Positions 1-7,461 of a stretch of DNA of 47,076 nucleotides are shown here, piece after piece (positions within the stretch are counted from its first letter, which is position 1; each line of letters starts with the position of its first letter). The notes below the pieces were generated by a model. That model searched no databases. It was not told the origin of the DNA and saw only the letters and a program-made list of their open reading frames with translations. A program made the position numbers and the translations under genes. Source of the DNA: Verrucomicrobiota bacterium (lineage in GTDB: Bacteria; Verrucomicrobiota; Verrucomicrobiae; Limisphaerales; UBA11358); contig JACZKP010000200.1 in assembly GCA_014860005.1 (NCBI GenBank), positions 1-47,076 of the forward strand. Reading direction: 5' to 3'.

Positions 1-1
1 C

Positions 2-442
2 TTCGGGGTCGCCTTCGAGTGGGACGTGGACTTGCTCTCCGGTTACAAGCATCGCTTTCTGAAGAATGTTTCAACCAACCCAAGCGTCAACCATTTCGCT
101 GGGTGTGATACCCCGGAGATTGAGGAAATCATTTCAGGGAAGCTGAGATTTGAAAACCTGAAAACTGAAAAACTGAAAGCTGAAACCACTGACTCCAGTT
201 TCAGCATGTCAGCATGTCAGCGTTTTTCCTTTCGACGCTGTCATCGTATGCGGTTGGTATCTGAAATCCTACCTGCAAGCGGCGCGGGCCTGCCGGGCGG
301 CGGGTGTGCCGGTATTGGTGCGGGGCGATTCCCAACTCCGCACCCCGCGTCCGCGGTTCAAACGGCTGGCGATGGAGGTGCGGCAACGATGGTTGCTGCG
401 GAAGTTCGACGGCTTTCTGTCTGTGGGACAAAGGCACCGTGA
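2..442 (+). pseudogene. N-terminal fragment of a GT4 glycosyltransferase, put out of frame by a repeat
   Basis: The frame is open from the window edge. It starts with a sequence typical of the N-terminal domain of GT4 enzymes (FEWDVDLLSGYKHRFL, then CDTPEIEEI at about 105-135). The match ends where a tract of GAAA-rich 7/8-bp repeats begins (about 137-230). The expected continuation (FDAVIVCGWYLKSYL) is encoded from 231 in the next frame, so the repeat has separated the two halves of one gene by a frameshift. Translation of this fragment continues through out-of-frame sequence to a stop at 442. The true 5' end lies outside the window. A sequencing error in the repeat could mimic the lesion, but the repeat itself interrupts a conserved stretch. 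Confidence 0.6.
137..230 (+). repeat. GAAA-type 7/8-bp tandem repeat inside a glycosyltransferase gene
   Basis: The left half is a run of degenerate 7/8-mers of the type GAAAACT/GAAAGCT (about 150-186). The right half is the opposite orientation (TTTCAGC ATGTCAGC ATGTCAGC, about 199-222), so the tract is an imperfect inverted pair. It lies exactly where conserved GT4 sequence is interrupted and the reading frame changes. The same units recur at 525, 1229, 1764, 3019 and 7187. Confidence 0.75.
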
Positions 443-1298
443 GTACCTGGAACACTATGGCGTGCCGCCGGAGAAGATTTTCCGGGTGCCGCATTTCGTG
501 GACAATGAGTGGTTCAAAGGAAAAGCTGAAATAGCACGAAAGCTGAAAGCTGAAATCAGAAAGGGGTGGGGCGCGGATGAACAGACGATGGTCGCGCTGT
601 TCGTCGGCAAATTTCAAGCCATCAAACGGCCAGGCGATTTGCTGCAAGCCATGGTGAAATTGCGGACTTCCGCAGGCGAAGCCGGAAACGGAGCGCGGCT
701 GTGGTCGCAGACCCAGCCGCAGCAAGGCGGCACTGGCGAAGGTTCTGCGGCTGGTGCTTCGCACACAGCCGCGCTCCAATGTGCGGTGCCGAACGTGCTC
801 GCCGTTTTCGTCGGCTCAGGGGAATTGGAGAAGGAACTCCGCGACCTAGCCACGCGAGAAAAACTGCGGGTTCATTTTACCGGGTTTAAGAACCAGAGCG
901 AATTGCCGGCAATCTACGCCGCGGCGGATGCCTTGGTGCTGCCCTCGGAAAGCGAAACGTGGGGATTGGCGGTTAACGAAGGGATGGCGTGCGGGTTGCC
1001 GGCCATTGTTTCGGATGCGGTCGGGTGCGCGCCGGATTTAATCGAGGAAGGCGTCACGGGCTTTACGTATCCGGTCGGAGATACGGAGCAACTGGCAGCA
1101 CGGCTACAAGCCTTGGGGGAGATGAAGAGCCGTCGACATGATTTCGGGCCGGCACTAGCGGGGAAGCTGCTGGGGTACTGCGTGGAGGCTGCGGTGTTGG
1201 GGACGATGAAGGCGGTTGGGAAGCTGACTGAGCGAAATGCTGAAATGCTGCCCGGTGACGTAACAAATTCCAGACTTCACGGGCCAAGGAAAAGCTGA
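306..1298 (+). CDS. GT4 family glycosyltransferase (C-terminal two thirds of a split gene)
   Basis: This encodes the rest of the GT4 enzyme begun at the window edge. It would transfer a sugar from a nucleotide-sugar donor onto the lipid-linked EPS intermediate. The frame is open from 177. GTG at 306 is only the first usable start, and homology begins at 231. Visible elements are the donor-domain start (VALFVGKFQAIKRP, residues 96-109), GSGELEKEL (170-178) and the E-x7-E motif (E217 and E225). Two stretches are repeat-derived: residues 73-85 from GCTGAAA heptamers and about 129-157 from a hairpin repeat. The last 21 or so residues are also encoded by a repeat that supplies the stop. Without the N-terminal acceptor domain the product is probably inactive. 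Confidence 0.65.
   Translation: MPVLVRGDSQLRTPRPRFKRLAMEVRQRWLLRKFDGFLSVGQRHREYLEHYGVPPEKIFRVPHFVDNEWFKGKAEIARKLKAEIRKGWGADEQTMVALFVGKFQAIKRPGDLLQAMVKLRTSAGEAGNGARLWSQTQPQQGGTGEGSAAGASHTAALQCAVPNVLAVFVGSGELEKELRDLATREKLRVHFTGFKNQSELPAIYAAADALVLPSESETWGLAVNEGMACGLPAIVSDAVGCAPDLIEEGVTGFTYPVGDTEQLAARLQALGEMKSRRHDFGPALAGKLLGYCVEAAVLGTMKAVGKLTERNAEMLPGDVTNSRLHGPRKS
525..562 (+). repeat. GCTGAAA heptamer tract within coding sequence
   Basis: GCTGAAA occurs at 525-531, 542-548 and 549-555, followed by the variant TCAGAAA at 556-562. The tract replaces the variable linker between the two GT4 domains and encodes Lys/Ala/Glu-rich residues without closing the frame. Confidence 0.7.
690..777 (+). repeat. 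REP-like hairpin repeat inserted in frame in a GT4 gene
   Basis: The left arm starts GGAGCGCGGCTGTG at 690. The right arm ends CACAGCCGCGCTCC at 777 and is its reverse complement. The inner arms (CAGCCGCAGC at about 713-722 and CTGCGGCTGG at 745-754) pair as well. The hairpin sits in GT4 sequence between the alpha-helix after GKFQ and the VLAVFVGSGELE strand, where the family normally has only a short loop. It adds about 30-40 low-complexity residues. Confidence 0.7.
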
Positions 1299-1315
1299 AA
1301 CGCTGACATGCTGAA
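1229..1315 (+). repeat. Interspersed repeat, copy A, at the 3' end of a GT4 gene
   Basis: This copy has GAAATGCTGAAATGCTG, a unique middle (CCCGGTGACGTAACAAATTC to GGGCCAAGG) and octamers GCTGAAAC GCTGACAT GCTGAAAT. It is nearly identical over about 75 bp to copy B at 3019-3105, which also lies at the 3' end of a GT4 gene. It contributes the last codons and the stop of the gene ending at 1298. Confidence 0.8.
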
Positions 1316-1350
1316 ATGGCAGACGCGGGAATAACCAACGGGAGTAAGAC

Positions 1351-1489
1351 CGCGCGAAGCGTCTGGAGTGCGGCGTGTTCACCGCCGCTGTGGCCTGCTG
1401 AGGGCCGGCTGTTTCGTGATTGCGGGTTGTTCGGCACACTGGTGTTCAACCCTGCCGCAGCCGTCAGTTATCATGCAACCTTTGTCCCT
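1351..1489 (+). repeat. Direct repeat, unit 1, of about 140 bp
   Basis: The unit starts CGCGCGAAGCGTCTGGAGTG, passes through CACCGCCGCTGTGGCCTGCTGAGG, and ends with TTTGTCCCTC. It recurs with about 85-90% identity by eye at 1526-1671. No gene was recognised in either unit. Apart from these units and the repeat at 1764, I see nothing functional between 1299 and 1832. Confidence 0.75.
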
Positions 1490-1525
1490 CCAAACGCTGA
1501 CGCGAGGATCAAGCGGCTGCGTGCC

Positions 1526-1671
1526 GCGCGGAGCGTCTGGGAGTGCGGCGCGTTCACCGCCGCTGTGGCCTGCTGAGGGGCCGGTTGTTTCGTGATAGCG
1601 GTGGTTCTGCACACTGGTGTTTCAACCCTTTCGCAGTCGTCAGTTATCATTCAGCCTTTGTCCCTGATGCC
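1526..1671 (+). repeat. Direct repeat, unit 2, of about 145 bp
   Basis: This is the second unit of the 1351-1489 repeat, in the same orientation, with small insertions such as GAGGGGCC against GAGGGCC. The shared start (GGAGCGTCTGGGAGTGCGGCG) resembles a motif that I recall as frequent between verrucomicrobial genes. That recollection was not tested. Confidence 0.75.
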
Positions 1672-1763
1672 AAAGCGGTGCTGAAGTCACCGCACTCCAA
1701 ACGCTTGCGCGAAGATTATCCGGTTCATTGCCTTTGGGGTTGTTTCATTTGCGGTGGACGAAC

Positions 1764-1831
1764 TCAGCTTTTCAGTATTTCAGCGTTTCAGCTTCTTGTT
1801 CCGTCATGTCAGCGTTTCAGCGTTTTAGCTA
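1764..1831 (-). repeat. GCTGAAA-type repeat in inverted orientation before a GT4 gene
   Basis: The plus strand reads CAGCTTTTCAG...TTTCAGCGTTTCAGC, a spacer, then GTCAGCGTTTCAGCGTTTTAGC. This is the reverse complement of the GCTGAAAC/GCTGACAT units seen at 1229 and 3019. It ends just before the ATG at 1833, so it occupies the place of the ribosome binding site and leader of the next gene. Confidence 0.7.
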
Positions 1832-1832
1832 G

Positions 1833-3032
1833 ATGAGCGACTCACCTTCTTTGCCCCGCCTGGACGGTGTGCGGGTGCTGGTGTTGTTCGGGGCGATTCC
1901 CTTGCATGGACAGGAGCGGGGGAACATTGAGGTGTTTCGCGCACTGGCCGGATTGGGTTTGAAGGCGAGGTTTATCACGCATCGCCAATGGGGACACCTT
2001 GCAGTCCAGCCGGAGTTGGACCGGCTGGAGCTGAAATGGACCACCGCGCCGTTCGGTCCGTTGATGGGGAAAAATCTTTTCGGCCCGGATATTTTCCGGA
2101 GTCTTTACGGCATGTTACGCACCAACTGGGTGTTGTGGCGGGAGGTGCGCGGCTGGCGTCCGACCCACCTCCATTGCATGAACTGGCTGTATGTGCTCTA
2201 CGCGACGCCACTGCTGTTCCTGTTGCGGATTCCGATGATTTACCGGCTGGGGGATTGTCCGCCACAAAGCACCTTTCTGCACCGGTGGTTGTGGCGGCTG
2301 ATCTGCCGCCGAGCAAATTCTGTGGTCTGCATATCAGAATTCATCCATAGCGAACTGAGGCAGTCCGGAGGCACGCCACGTAGCTCACAGGTGATTTACA
2401 ACCTACCGCCGCACCGACCCGGGCATCTCGCGGACGCTTCCGTCCAAAGTCCGCCGGGAGCGATGCGGCTGAGCTATGTAGGCCAGATTTCCGCTGAAAA
2501 AGGAGTGCCTGTCCTGGTTGAGGCCGCTCGCCGGTGTCTTTCGACAGGCCGAAATCTATCTATGTGTCTGGCCGGGGACTACTCTTGGCAGAATCCAATG
2601 GCTGAAGCCCTAATGGCCGGAATCAAAGCCGAAGGACTGGAAGGCCGGATTCAATTCCTCGGTTACCAGGAGAACGTTCCGGCGTTGTTGCGGGCGTCCA
2701 GCCTGCATGTCTGCCCGTCAATGTGCCGAGAGGCTTTGGGAAATGTGGTGTTGGAAGCCAAGGCGCAAGGGATACCGTCGGTCGTCTTTCCCGACGGCGG
2801 ATTGTCAGAACTGATCGAACACCAGGTGGATGGTTTCATTTGTCGGGACAAAACGGTGGAGTCGTTGGTGGAGGGTATTGAATGGTTTCTGGATCACCCG
2901 GAGGAGCGAAAGCGGGCGGGGGAGGCGGCGCGGCGAAGTTTGCAGGAGAAGTTTGGCGAGCGGCGATTTCAGCGGCAGTGGGCCGAAGTTTTTCAGAGCA
3001 CGGCGGGGGCGAGGGAAAGAGAGGAATGCTGA
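1833..3032 (+). CDS. GT4 family glycosyltransferase
   Basis: The 399-residue length is normal for a GT-B fold GT4 enzyme. It would act at the cytoplasmic face on the undecaprenyl-linked EPS repeat unit. The N-terminal domain has a Gly-poor first strand (VRVLVLFGAIPLHGQERGN) in place of the usual glycine loop. The donor domain starts at LSYVGQISAEKGV, contains FLGYQENVPALL, and has the E-x7-E pair in EALGNVVLEAKAQG. Donor and acceptor cannot be read from sequence. The ATG at 1833 directly follows an inverted GCTGAAA repeat and no Shine-Dalgarno site is visible. The 3' end runs into repeat copy B, which begins just before the stop. It belongs with the downstream polymerase-like gene and GT genes of the EPS locus. 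Confidence 0.85.
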   Translation: MSDSPSLPRLDGVRVLVLFGAIPLHGQERGNIEVFRALAGLGLKARFITHRQWGHLAVQPELDRLELKWTTAPFGPLMGKNLFGPDIFRSLYGMLRTNWVLWREVRGWRPTHLHCMNWLYVLYATPLLFLLRIPMIYRLGDCPPQSTFLHRWLWRLICRRANSVVCISEFIHSELRQSGGTPRSSQVIYNLPPHRPGHLADASVQSPPGAMRLSYVGQISAEKGVPVLVEAARRCLSTGRNLSMCLAGDYSWQNPMAEALMAGIKAEGLEGRIQFLGYQENVPALLRASSLHVCPSMCREALGNVVLEAKAQGIPSVVFPDGGLSELIEHQVDGFICRDKTVESLVEGIEWFLDHPEERKRAGEAARRSLQEKFGERRFQRQWAEVFQSTAGAREREEC

Positions 3033-3105
3033 AATGCTGCCCGGTGAAGTAACAAATTCCAGACTTCACGGGCCAAGGAAAAGCTGAAACTCTGAAATGC
3101 TGAAA
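3019..3105 (+). repeat. Interspersed repeat, copy B, at the 3' end of a GT4 gene
   Basis: This is a near-identical copy of 1229-1315, with the same unique middle and octamers GCTGAAAC TCTGAAAT GCTGAAAT. The host gene stops inside its first bases (TGA at 3030-3032), in a different frame from copy A. Confidence 0.8.
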
Positions 3106-3421
3106 TATGAGACGGAGCGGAGTATTGCGGGCGACGGTGGGCTGGAGGCGGACCTGGCGCGGGAAAGCCGGAGTTGCCGCCTGTTTGTTTCACGCACCGG
3201 AGCGCCGGCCTCCTGGCGCGGCTCGGAGTAGCGTTTGGTCGCTCCGCGCCGGTCGCAGGTCGGCGCTGTGATATCGAATTCTGTGGCCCTGATACATCTT
3301 CGATGTTGCAGAGGCGAGCCGGGTCGGAGACCGGCGTTCCGCAGTCAGCCAGGGTTCAGAGTTTCGCCGGGCGAAGTGGTTGGTGGAAATCTCCGGAAAA
3401 TACGACCATAGACGCAGACCG
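3106..3421. other. Intergenic region with degenerate REP-like half-sites
   Basis: I see no convincing gene here. A degenerate GGAGCGCCGG half-site occurs near 3198, and a well-conserved half-site (GCCGGGTCGGAGACCGGCGTTCC) at 3318-3340 matches the hairpin arms at 34,675 and 46,547. A promoter for the following gene would have to lie here, but no box is obvious. Confidence 0.5.
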
Positions 3422-5101
3422 ATGATGGAAGTGACCAAAACGGATACGACGGAAACCAGTACCCACGCAGCGGTGGGTGACGTGAGTTCCCGGCAGAAAT
3501 CCCGTAGCCGAGTTCGGCGGTGGGCTGACCGCCCCCGCGCGACTGGTGCGCCAAGGGGTTTCTTTCAACCTCTACCGCTGTGGGTTTGGGTGGTGACGTC
3601 GGGGCTGGCGTTCCTGGGGGTGTTCAGTTCCAATCCGGTCCTGACACCGTTCAGCATTCTCATGCTGCCGGTGCTGGCCAGCCTGCTGTGGTTTCAAGGT
3701 GAACCGCCCGTATTGCTGTTCGCCTGTTACTATCAATGGCTCCAGGCGTCGGTGGCCATTTTCTACACAGATTTTTACGGGATTTCCCTCGGGTCCAGTG
3801 GTCCGCAATTGGTACAGGCCACGTGGTTGAGTCTGCTCGGGATCCTGGTGCTGGGCACGGGGATGAGGTTGGCGTTGGTGAAGCGAAGTACCAAAGTTGC
3901 GGAGCAGGCGGCGTCCGAATCCGGGCAGCTTCGGCCAGGGGCGATATTCGCCTTGTACCTCGCGGCCTATACCGGACTGTACTTCGTGGGCAAGGTTGCG
4001 CTCCTCGTTCCGGGATTGAGACAGGTACTGGTGGCATCAGGTTCCCTGAAGTGGGTGTTGGTGTTTCTGCTCGCGTACGCGGTGGCGAGGCAGCACCGGG
4101 CTTATGGTTTGTTGGCGATTGCCGTGGCGTTGGAATTCTTTACCGGCATTCTGGGTTTCTTCAGCGGATTCAAAGGGGTGTTTTTCGTGCTGTTGGTGGT
4201 GTTGCCCAGCGCGCATTTGATCCTCCGGGGCTGGCATTTGGCCCAGTTCAGCGCCGCTGCTGCCATCGTGCTGGCGCTGGCCCTGGTGTGGACCGTGATC
4301 AAGGCGGATTACCGCGAGTTTCTGAATCAAGGCTCCGGGCAGCAGGTGGTCCTGGTGCCTGTGCCGGAGCGCGTCGCCAAGCTTCAGGACTTGGTAAGCG
4401 GTTTGAACTTGCACGCGATGGAGGAAGGGTTGGATAACCTCATTCTGCGGGTGGGATATGTAAACTATTTCGCACTCACGCTTGTGAATGTGCCGCACAA
4501 CCTCCCGCACGAACGCGGCCAACTCTGGTTGGGTGCGGTGAAGCACGTCCTGATGCCGCGCATGCTTTTCCCTGATAAACCGGTGCTGGATGATTCCGCG
4601 CGTACGTCCTACTACACCGGGATGATGGTGGCCGGGGCGGAACAGGGTACCTCCATCAGCATCGGCTACATGGGAGAGAGTTACATTGATTTCGGGCGGG
4701 CGGGCATGTTCGCCCCAATCTTGCTGTTGGGATTGTTCTATGGCGGGATCTATCGGTTCTTCGTGCATAGCTCCAGACATGCGGTGCTGGGCTACGCCTT
4801 CGCCACGGCGATTCTGATCTTCGGGGCCTACAATCTGGAAACCTCAAATGTCAAACTGGTGGGCGGGAATGTAATGGCATTCCTGGTCATGGCACTCTTT
4901 CACAAGGTGGCCGGCGAATGGGTCTGGCGGTTGGTGACCAATCCCGGGGGAACGCTGCGTCCGCGTCGTGAACTCGCGAAGGGCAGAGGCGTAACTCACG
5001 AAAGCGCAGAGGACGAGCCGACAGTCCGGCCGATGGGAGACGCGGAGATCACTCGATCGCGGAGCAGGCAAAGCAGGCAAAGGCGAAAAGCAGGGGATTG
5101 A
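3422..5101 (+). CDS. Polytopic membrane protein, probable EPS polymerase (Wzy-like)
   Basis: This is a membrane protein of about 559 residues with roughly 10-12 hydrophobic segments, starting with PLWVWVVTSGLAFLGVF and ending near FLVMALFH. A large loop between the middle and last segments (about residues 300-400) carries an Arg/His-rich stretch (MPRMLFPDKPVLDDSART). That layout is typical of Wzy/O-antigen polymerases, which join lipid-linked repeat units at the periplasmic face. No family could be named with certainty. The cytosolic C-terminal tail is very basic (RSRSRQSRQRRKAG). An in-frame TTG at 3380 is possible, but the ATG at 3422 (or 3425) is preferred. Genes for sugar transfer flank it on both sides. 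Confidence 0.7.
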   Translation: MMEVTKTDTTETSTHAAVGDVSSRQKSRSRVRRWADRPRATGAPRGFFQPLPLWVWVVTSGLAFLGVFSSNPVLTPFSILMLPVLASLLWFQGEPPVLLFACYYQWLQASVAIFYTDFYGISLGSSGPQLVQATWLSLLGILVLGTGMRLALVKRSTKVAEQAASESGQLRPGAIFALYLAAYTGLYFVGKVALLVPGLRQVLVASGSLKWVLVFLLAYAVARQHRAYGLLAIAVALEFFTGILGFFSGFKGVFFVLLVVLPSAHLILRGWHLAQFSAAAAIVLALALVWTVIKADYREFLNQGSGQQVVLVPVPERVAKLQDLVSGLNLHAMEEGLDNLILRVGYVNYFALTLVNVPHNLPHERGQLWLGAVKHVLMPRMLFPDKPVLDDSARTSYYTGMMVAGAEQGTSISIGYMGESYIDFGRAGMFAPILLLGLFYGGIYRFFVHSSRHAVLGYAFATAILIFGAYNLETSNVKLVGGNVMAFLVMALFHKVAGEWVWRLVTNPGGTLRPRRELAKGRGVTHESAEDEPTVRPMGDAEITRSRSRQSRQRRKAGD

Positions 5102-5128
5102 AGAGTGCGCGCTTTGAATCCCGGAACT

Positions 5129-5153
5129 GTAGCCGACGACGTGCGGAGGCGGA
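5129..5153 (+). repeat. Short interspersed repeat (GTAGCCG..CGACGTG type), copy 1
   Basis: The 25 bases match 28,980-29,004 with two differences. Both copies are intergenic, so this is probably one more dispersed repeat family. Confidence 0.5.
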
Positions 5154-5243
5154 AAGGGGGGCAGTCTGATCCACCGCATTACCTCGGCGACGATAAAGGG
5201 GAGATTTCATGGGAGGTTTCGATCTCCAAGATATGGCAGGCGG

Positions 5244-6419
5244 ATGACGGCGGTTTTCACCATTGCGGGATTGCAGCCGGAATATGGCGGGCCTTCGCGC
5301 AGTGTGCCCGCACTGGCTGGCGCGCTCGCGGCGCGTGGCGTGACGGTGGAATTGGTCACCTGCGAATCCGCACCCGGCCAGGCCGCGCCGTTGCTGCCGC
5401 CCGCCGGGCAAGTGAGAGTACAGCTTGTTCCCCGCGCGAACCGTGCGCGCCGCTGGTGGACGCGAACGAACGATTTTGCGAAGGCATTGCATGAACGGAG
5501 CCGGGCGCCGGGCGACTGGTTGATTCACGATCACGGCCTGTGGTTGCCGAACAATCACGCCGTTGCCCGGGCGGCGCAGGCGCTGGGCGTGCCGCGTTTG
5601 GTGAGTCCGCGCGGCATGTTGACCGCGTGGTCGCGTCGGCATCGCGGGTGGAAAAAAGCCATGGCCTGGTGGCTCTATCAGCGGCGCGATCTGGAAACGG
5701 CTTCCGTGTTGCACGCGACGTCGCCGGCAGAGGTCCAGGATTTCCGCCGGGCCGGGTTGAACCAGCCGGTGGCCATGATTCCCAATGGGGTGGAACTTCC
5801 GCCTGGAGAACGGAAATCAGAAATCAGCAATCGGCAATCTGAAACCCGCACCGTGCTCTTCCTCGGGCGCATTCATCCGATCAAGGGTTTGCTGGACCTG
5901 GTGAGAGCATGGGCAAAACTGCGGCCGGCCGGCTGGCGCGTCGTGCTGGCGGGGGCTGACGAGGGTGGGTATTTGGACGAGATCAAAGCAGAATGTAGAA
6001 GGCAGAAAGTAGAACCGGACTTTCAGTTCGTCGGGCCGGTGGCGGGCGAGGCAAAATGGGCTTTGTATCGTCAGGCGGATTTGTTCATTCTGCCCAGCCA
6101 CTCCGAAAACTTTGGCATTGTGGTGGCGGAGGCCCTGGCGTGCGGGGTGCCGGTGATTACCACGCACGGCACGCCGTGGGAGGAGTTGGTGACGCAGCAG
6201 TGCGGTTGGTGGACGCTCATCGGAGTTAAACCGTTGACCGTGGCTTTGCGCGAAGCGATGGCACTTTCGGATGACGCGCGGCGCGAGATGGGTCAGCGCG
6301 GAAGAAAACTCGTTGAGGGGAAATACAGTTGGACTTCCGCCGCGGAACAAATGCTGTCGGTTTACCGTTGGATGCTGGGAACGGGAGAGAAACCGGGCTG
6401 CGTTTCCATCAATAGTTAG
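5244..6419 (+). CDS. GT4 family glycosyltransferase
   Basis: This is a complete 391-residue GT-B enzyme. The N-terminal domain has the loop GLQPEYGGPSRSV and the segment DWLIHDHGLWLPNNHAVA. The donor domain starts at TVLFLGRIHPIKGL and has SHSENFGIVVAEALACGVP with the E-x7-E pair. Its role is sugar transfer in EPS assembly, and the linkage cannot be told. Two linkers are encoded by perfect-period heptamer tracts (5813-5840 and 5988-6015) that keep the frame open. The ATG at 5244 fits the family start. It is followed after about 20 bp by a GT2 gene, probably in the same transcript. Confidence 0.88.
   Translation: MTAVFTIAGLQPEYGGPSRSVPALAGALAARGVTVELVTCESAPGQAAPLLPPAGQVRVQLVPRANRARRWWTRTNDFAKALHERSRAPGDWLIHDHGLWLPNNHAVARAAQALGVPRLVSPRGMLTAWSRRHRGWKKAMAWWLYQRRDLETASVLHATSPAEVQDFRRAGLNQPVAMIPNGVELPPGERKSEISNRQSETRTVLFLGRIHPIKGLLDLVRAWAKLRPAGWRVVLAGADEGGYLDEIKAECRRQKVEPDFQFVGPVAGEAKWALYRQADLFILPSHSENFGIVVAEALACGVPVITTHGTPWEELVTQQCGWWTLIGVKPLTVALREAMALSDDARREMGQRGRKLVEGKYSWTSAAEQMLSVYRWMLGTGEKPGCVSINS
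5813..5840 (+). repeat. Heptamer tandem repeat within a GT4 gene (inter-domain linker)
   Basis: There are four consecutive 7-mers: GAAATCA, GAAATCA, GCAATCG, GCAATCT. They encode part of the Ser/Arg-rich linker just before the donor domain. A change of one unit would shift the frame. Confidence 0.7.
5988..6015 (+). repeat. Second heptamer tandem repeat within the same GT4 gene
   Basis: There are four 7-mers alternating in type: GCAGAAT, GTAGAAG, GCAGAAA, GTAGAAC. They encode a surface loop between GGYLDEIK and FQFVGPV. Confidence 0.7.
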
Positions 6420-6439
6420 GAGTTCGAAGGCTGTTGCCA

Positions 6440-7201
6440 ATGCTCGCTCAAATCACTCCGCTGATCCTCACGTTCAATGAAGCACCGAACATTGAACGGG
6501 TGCTGGATCGTCTGCTTTGGGCGAGGCGGATTGTCGTGGTAGACAGCTTTAGCACAGATGAAACCAAGGCCATTTGTCGGAAATATCCGCAGGTGGAGTT
6601 CATCCAGCGGCCGTTTGACAATCATACCAACCAGTGGAATTTCGGGCTCGACCAGATCAGGACGGAATGGGTGCTCACGTTGGATGCGGATTACGTGCTA
6701 AACGATGCGTTGAATGAGGCGCTTCCGCTGTGGCAGCCAGATCAGGCCGATGCCTACAACGCTTTATTCCGGTACTGCGTGGCCGGCCGACCGTTGCGAG
6801 GGTCATTGTATCCGGCGCGTCCCGTGTTATTCCGTCCCGCCCGTTACCGCTATCACTCGGACGGCCACACACAGCGACTTGCAGTTCCGCGGGCCGTCGG
6901 CTCTTTGCCCGGCTTCATCCTACACGATGATCGCAAGCCGTTTTCTAATTGGCTGCAAGCACAGGATCGTTACACCAAATTGGAGGTGAAAAAACTTCTA
7001 ACCACATCGGTCGAGCGTCTGGCGCTACCGGACCGGGTGAGAAGAATGATTATACCTGCTCCAATTCTGGTACTCTTTTACACGCTCTTGGTCAGAGGCT
7101 TGATCCTGGACGGCTGGCCTGGCTGGTATTACGTCCTGCAGCGGACCTTGGCGGAGATGATGCTTTCACTTCGCCTGCTTGAGCAAAAACTGAAAAGCTG
7201 A
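6440..7201 (+). CDS. GT2 family glycosyltransferase
   Basis: This is a GT-A fold enzyme of about 253 residues. It starts ITPLILTFNEAPNIERVL, has VVVDSFSTDET, and carries the metal-binding DxD in LTLDADYV. The C-terminal part has hydrophobic segments (PAPILVLFYTLLVRGLIL), so it is probably membrane-associated. Small GT2 enzymes with this layout are common in EPS loci. An in-frame TTG at 6434 is an alternative start, but the ATG at 6440 is preferred. The last codons (KLKS and the TGA at 7199-7201) are formed by a GCTGAAA repeat, so the natural C-terminus has been replaced or extended by the repeat. Confidence 0.85.
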   Translation: MLAQITPLILTFNEAPNIERVLDRLLWARRIVVVDSFSTDETKAICRKYPQVEFIQRPFDNHTNQWNFGLDQIRTEWVLTLDADYVLNDALNEALPLWQPDQADAYNALFRYCVAGRPLRGSLYPARPVLFRPARYRYHSDGHTQRLAVPRAVGSLPGFILHDDRKPFSNWLQAQDRYTKLEVKKLLTTSVERLALPDRVRRMIIPAPILVLFYTLLVRGLILDGWPGWYYVLQRTLAEMMLSLRLLEQKLKS

Positions 7202-7215
7202 AAGGCTGAACCATC
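7187..7215 (+). repeat. GCTGAAA-type repeat supplying a stop codon
   Basis: The sequence reads ACTGAAAAGCTGAAAGGCTGAACC. It ends the GT2 gene and is followed by a lone CCATCAA unit at 7212-7218, the heptamer found four times inside the aconitase gene. The remaining 7219-7461 has several CAAACCAA-type units (about 7365-7392) but no gene. Confidence 0.6.
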
Positions 7216-7461
7216 AACCGTAACGGAATCTCAGCCAAAGTCCTATCGCAGCGCGCTGCGAGCGCCGGAGGCGAAGCCACGGCGGTCACAGGCCGCCGCC
7301 GCAGTCGCCCAAGACTTTTGCAAAGAGTTCCAGAGCAACGATGAATCAGTCCCCATCAAGGCAAACCAAGGTAAGTCAAACCAAATCAAACCAGAGACGG
7401 CCTCCGGCACCAGCCCTCTGCCCGCCAACCTTCGATTTCAGTCTTTCACCTTTTGTCATTT

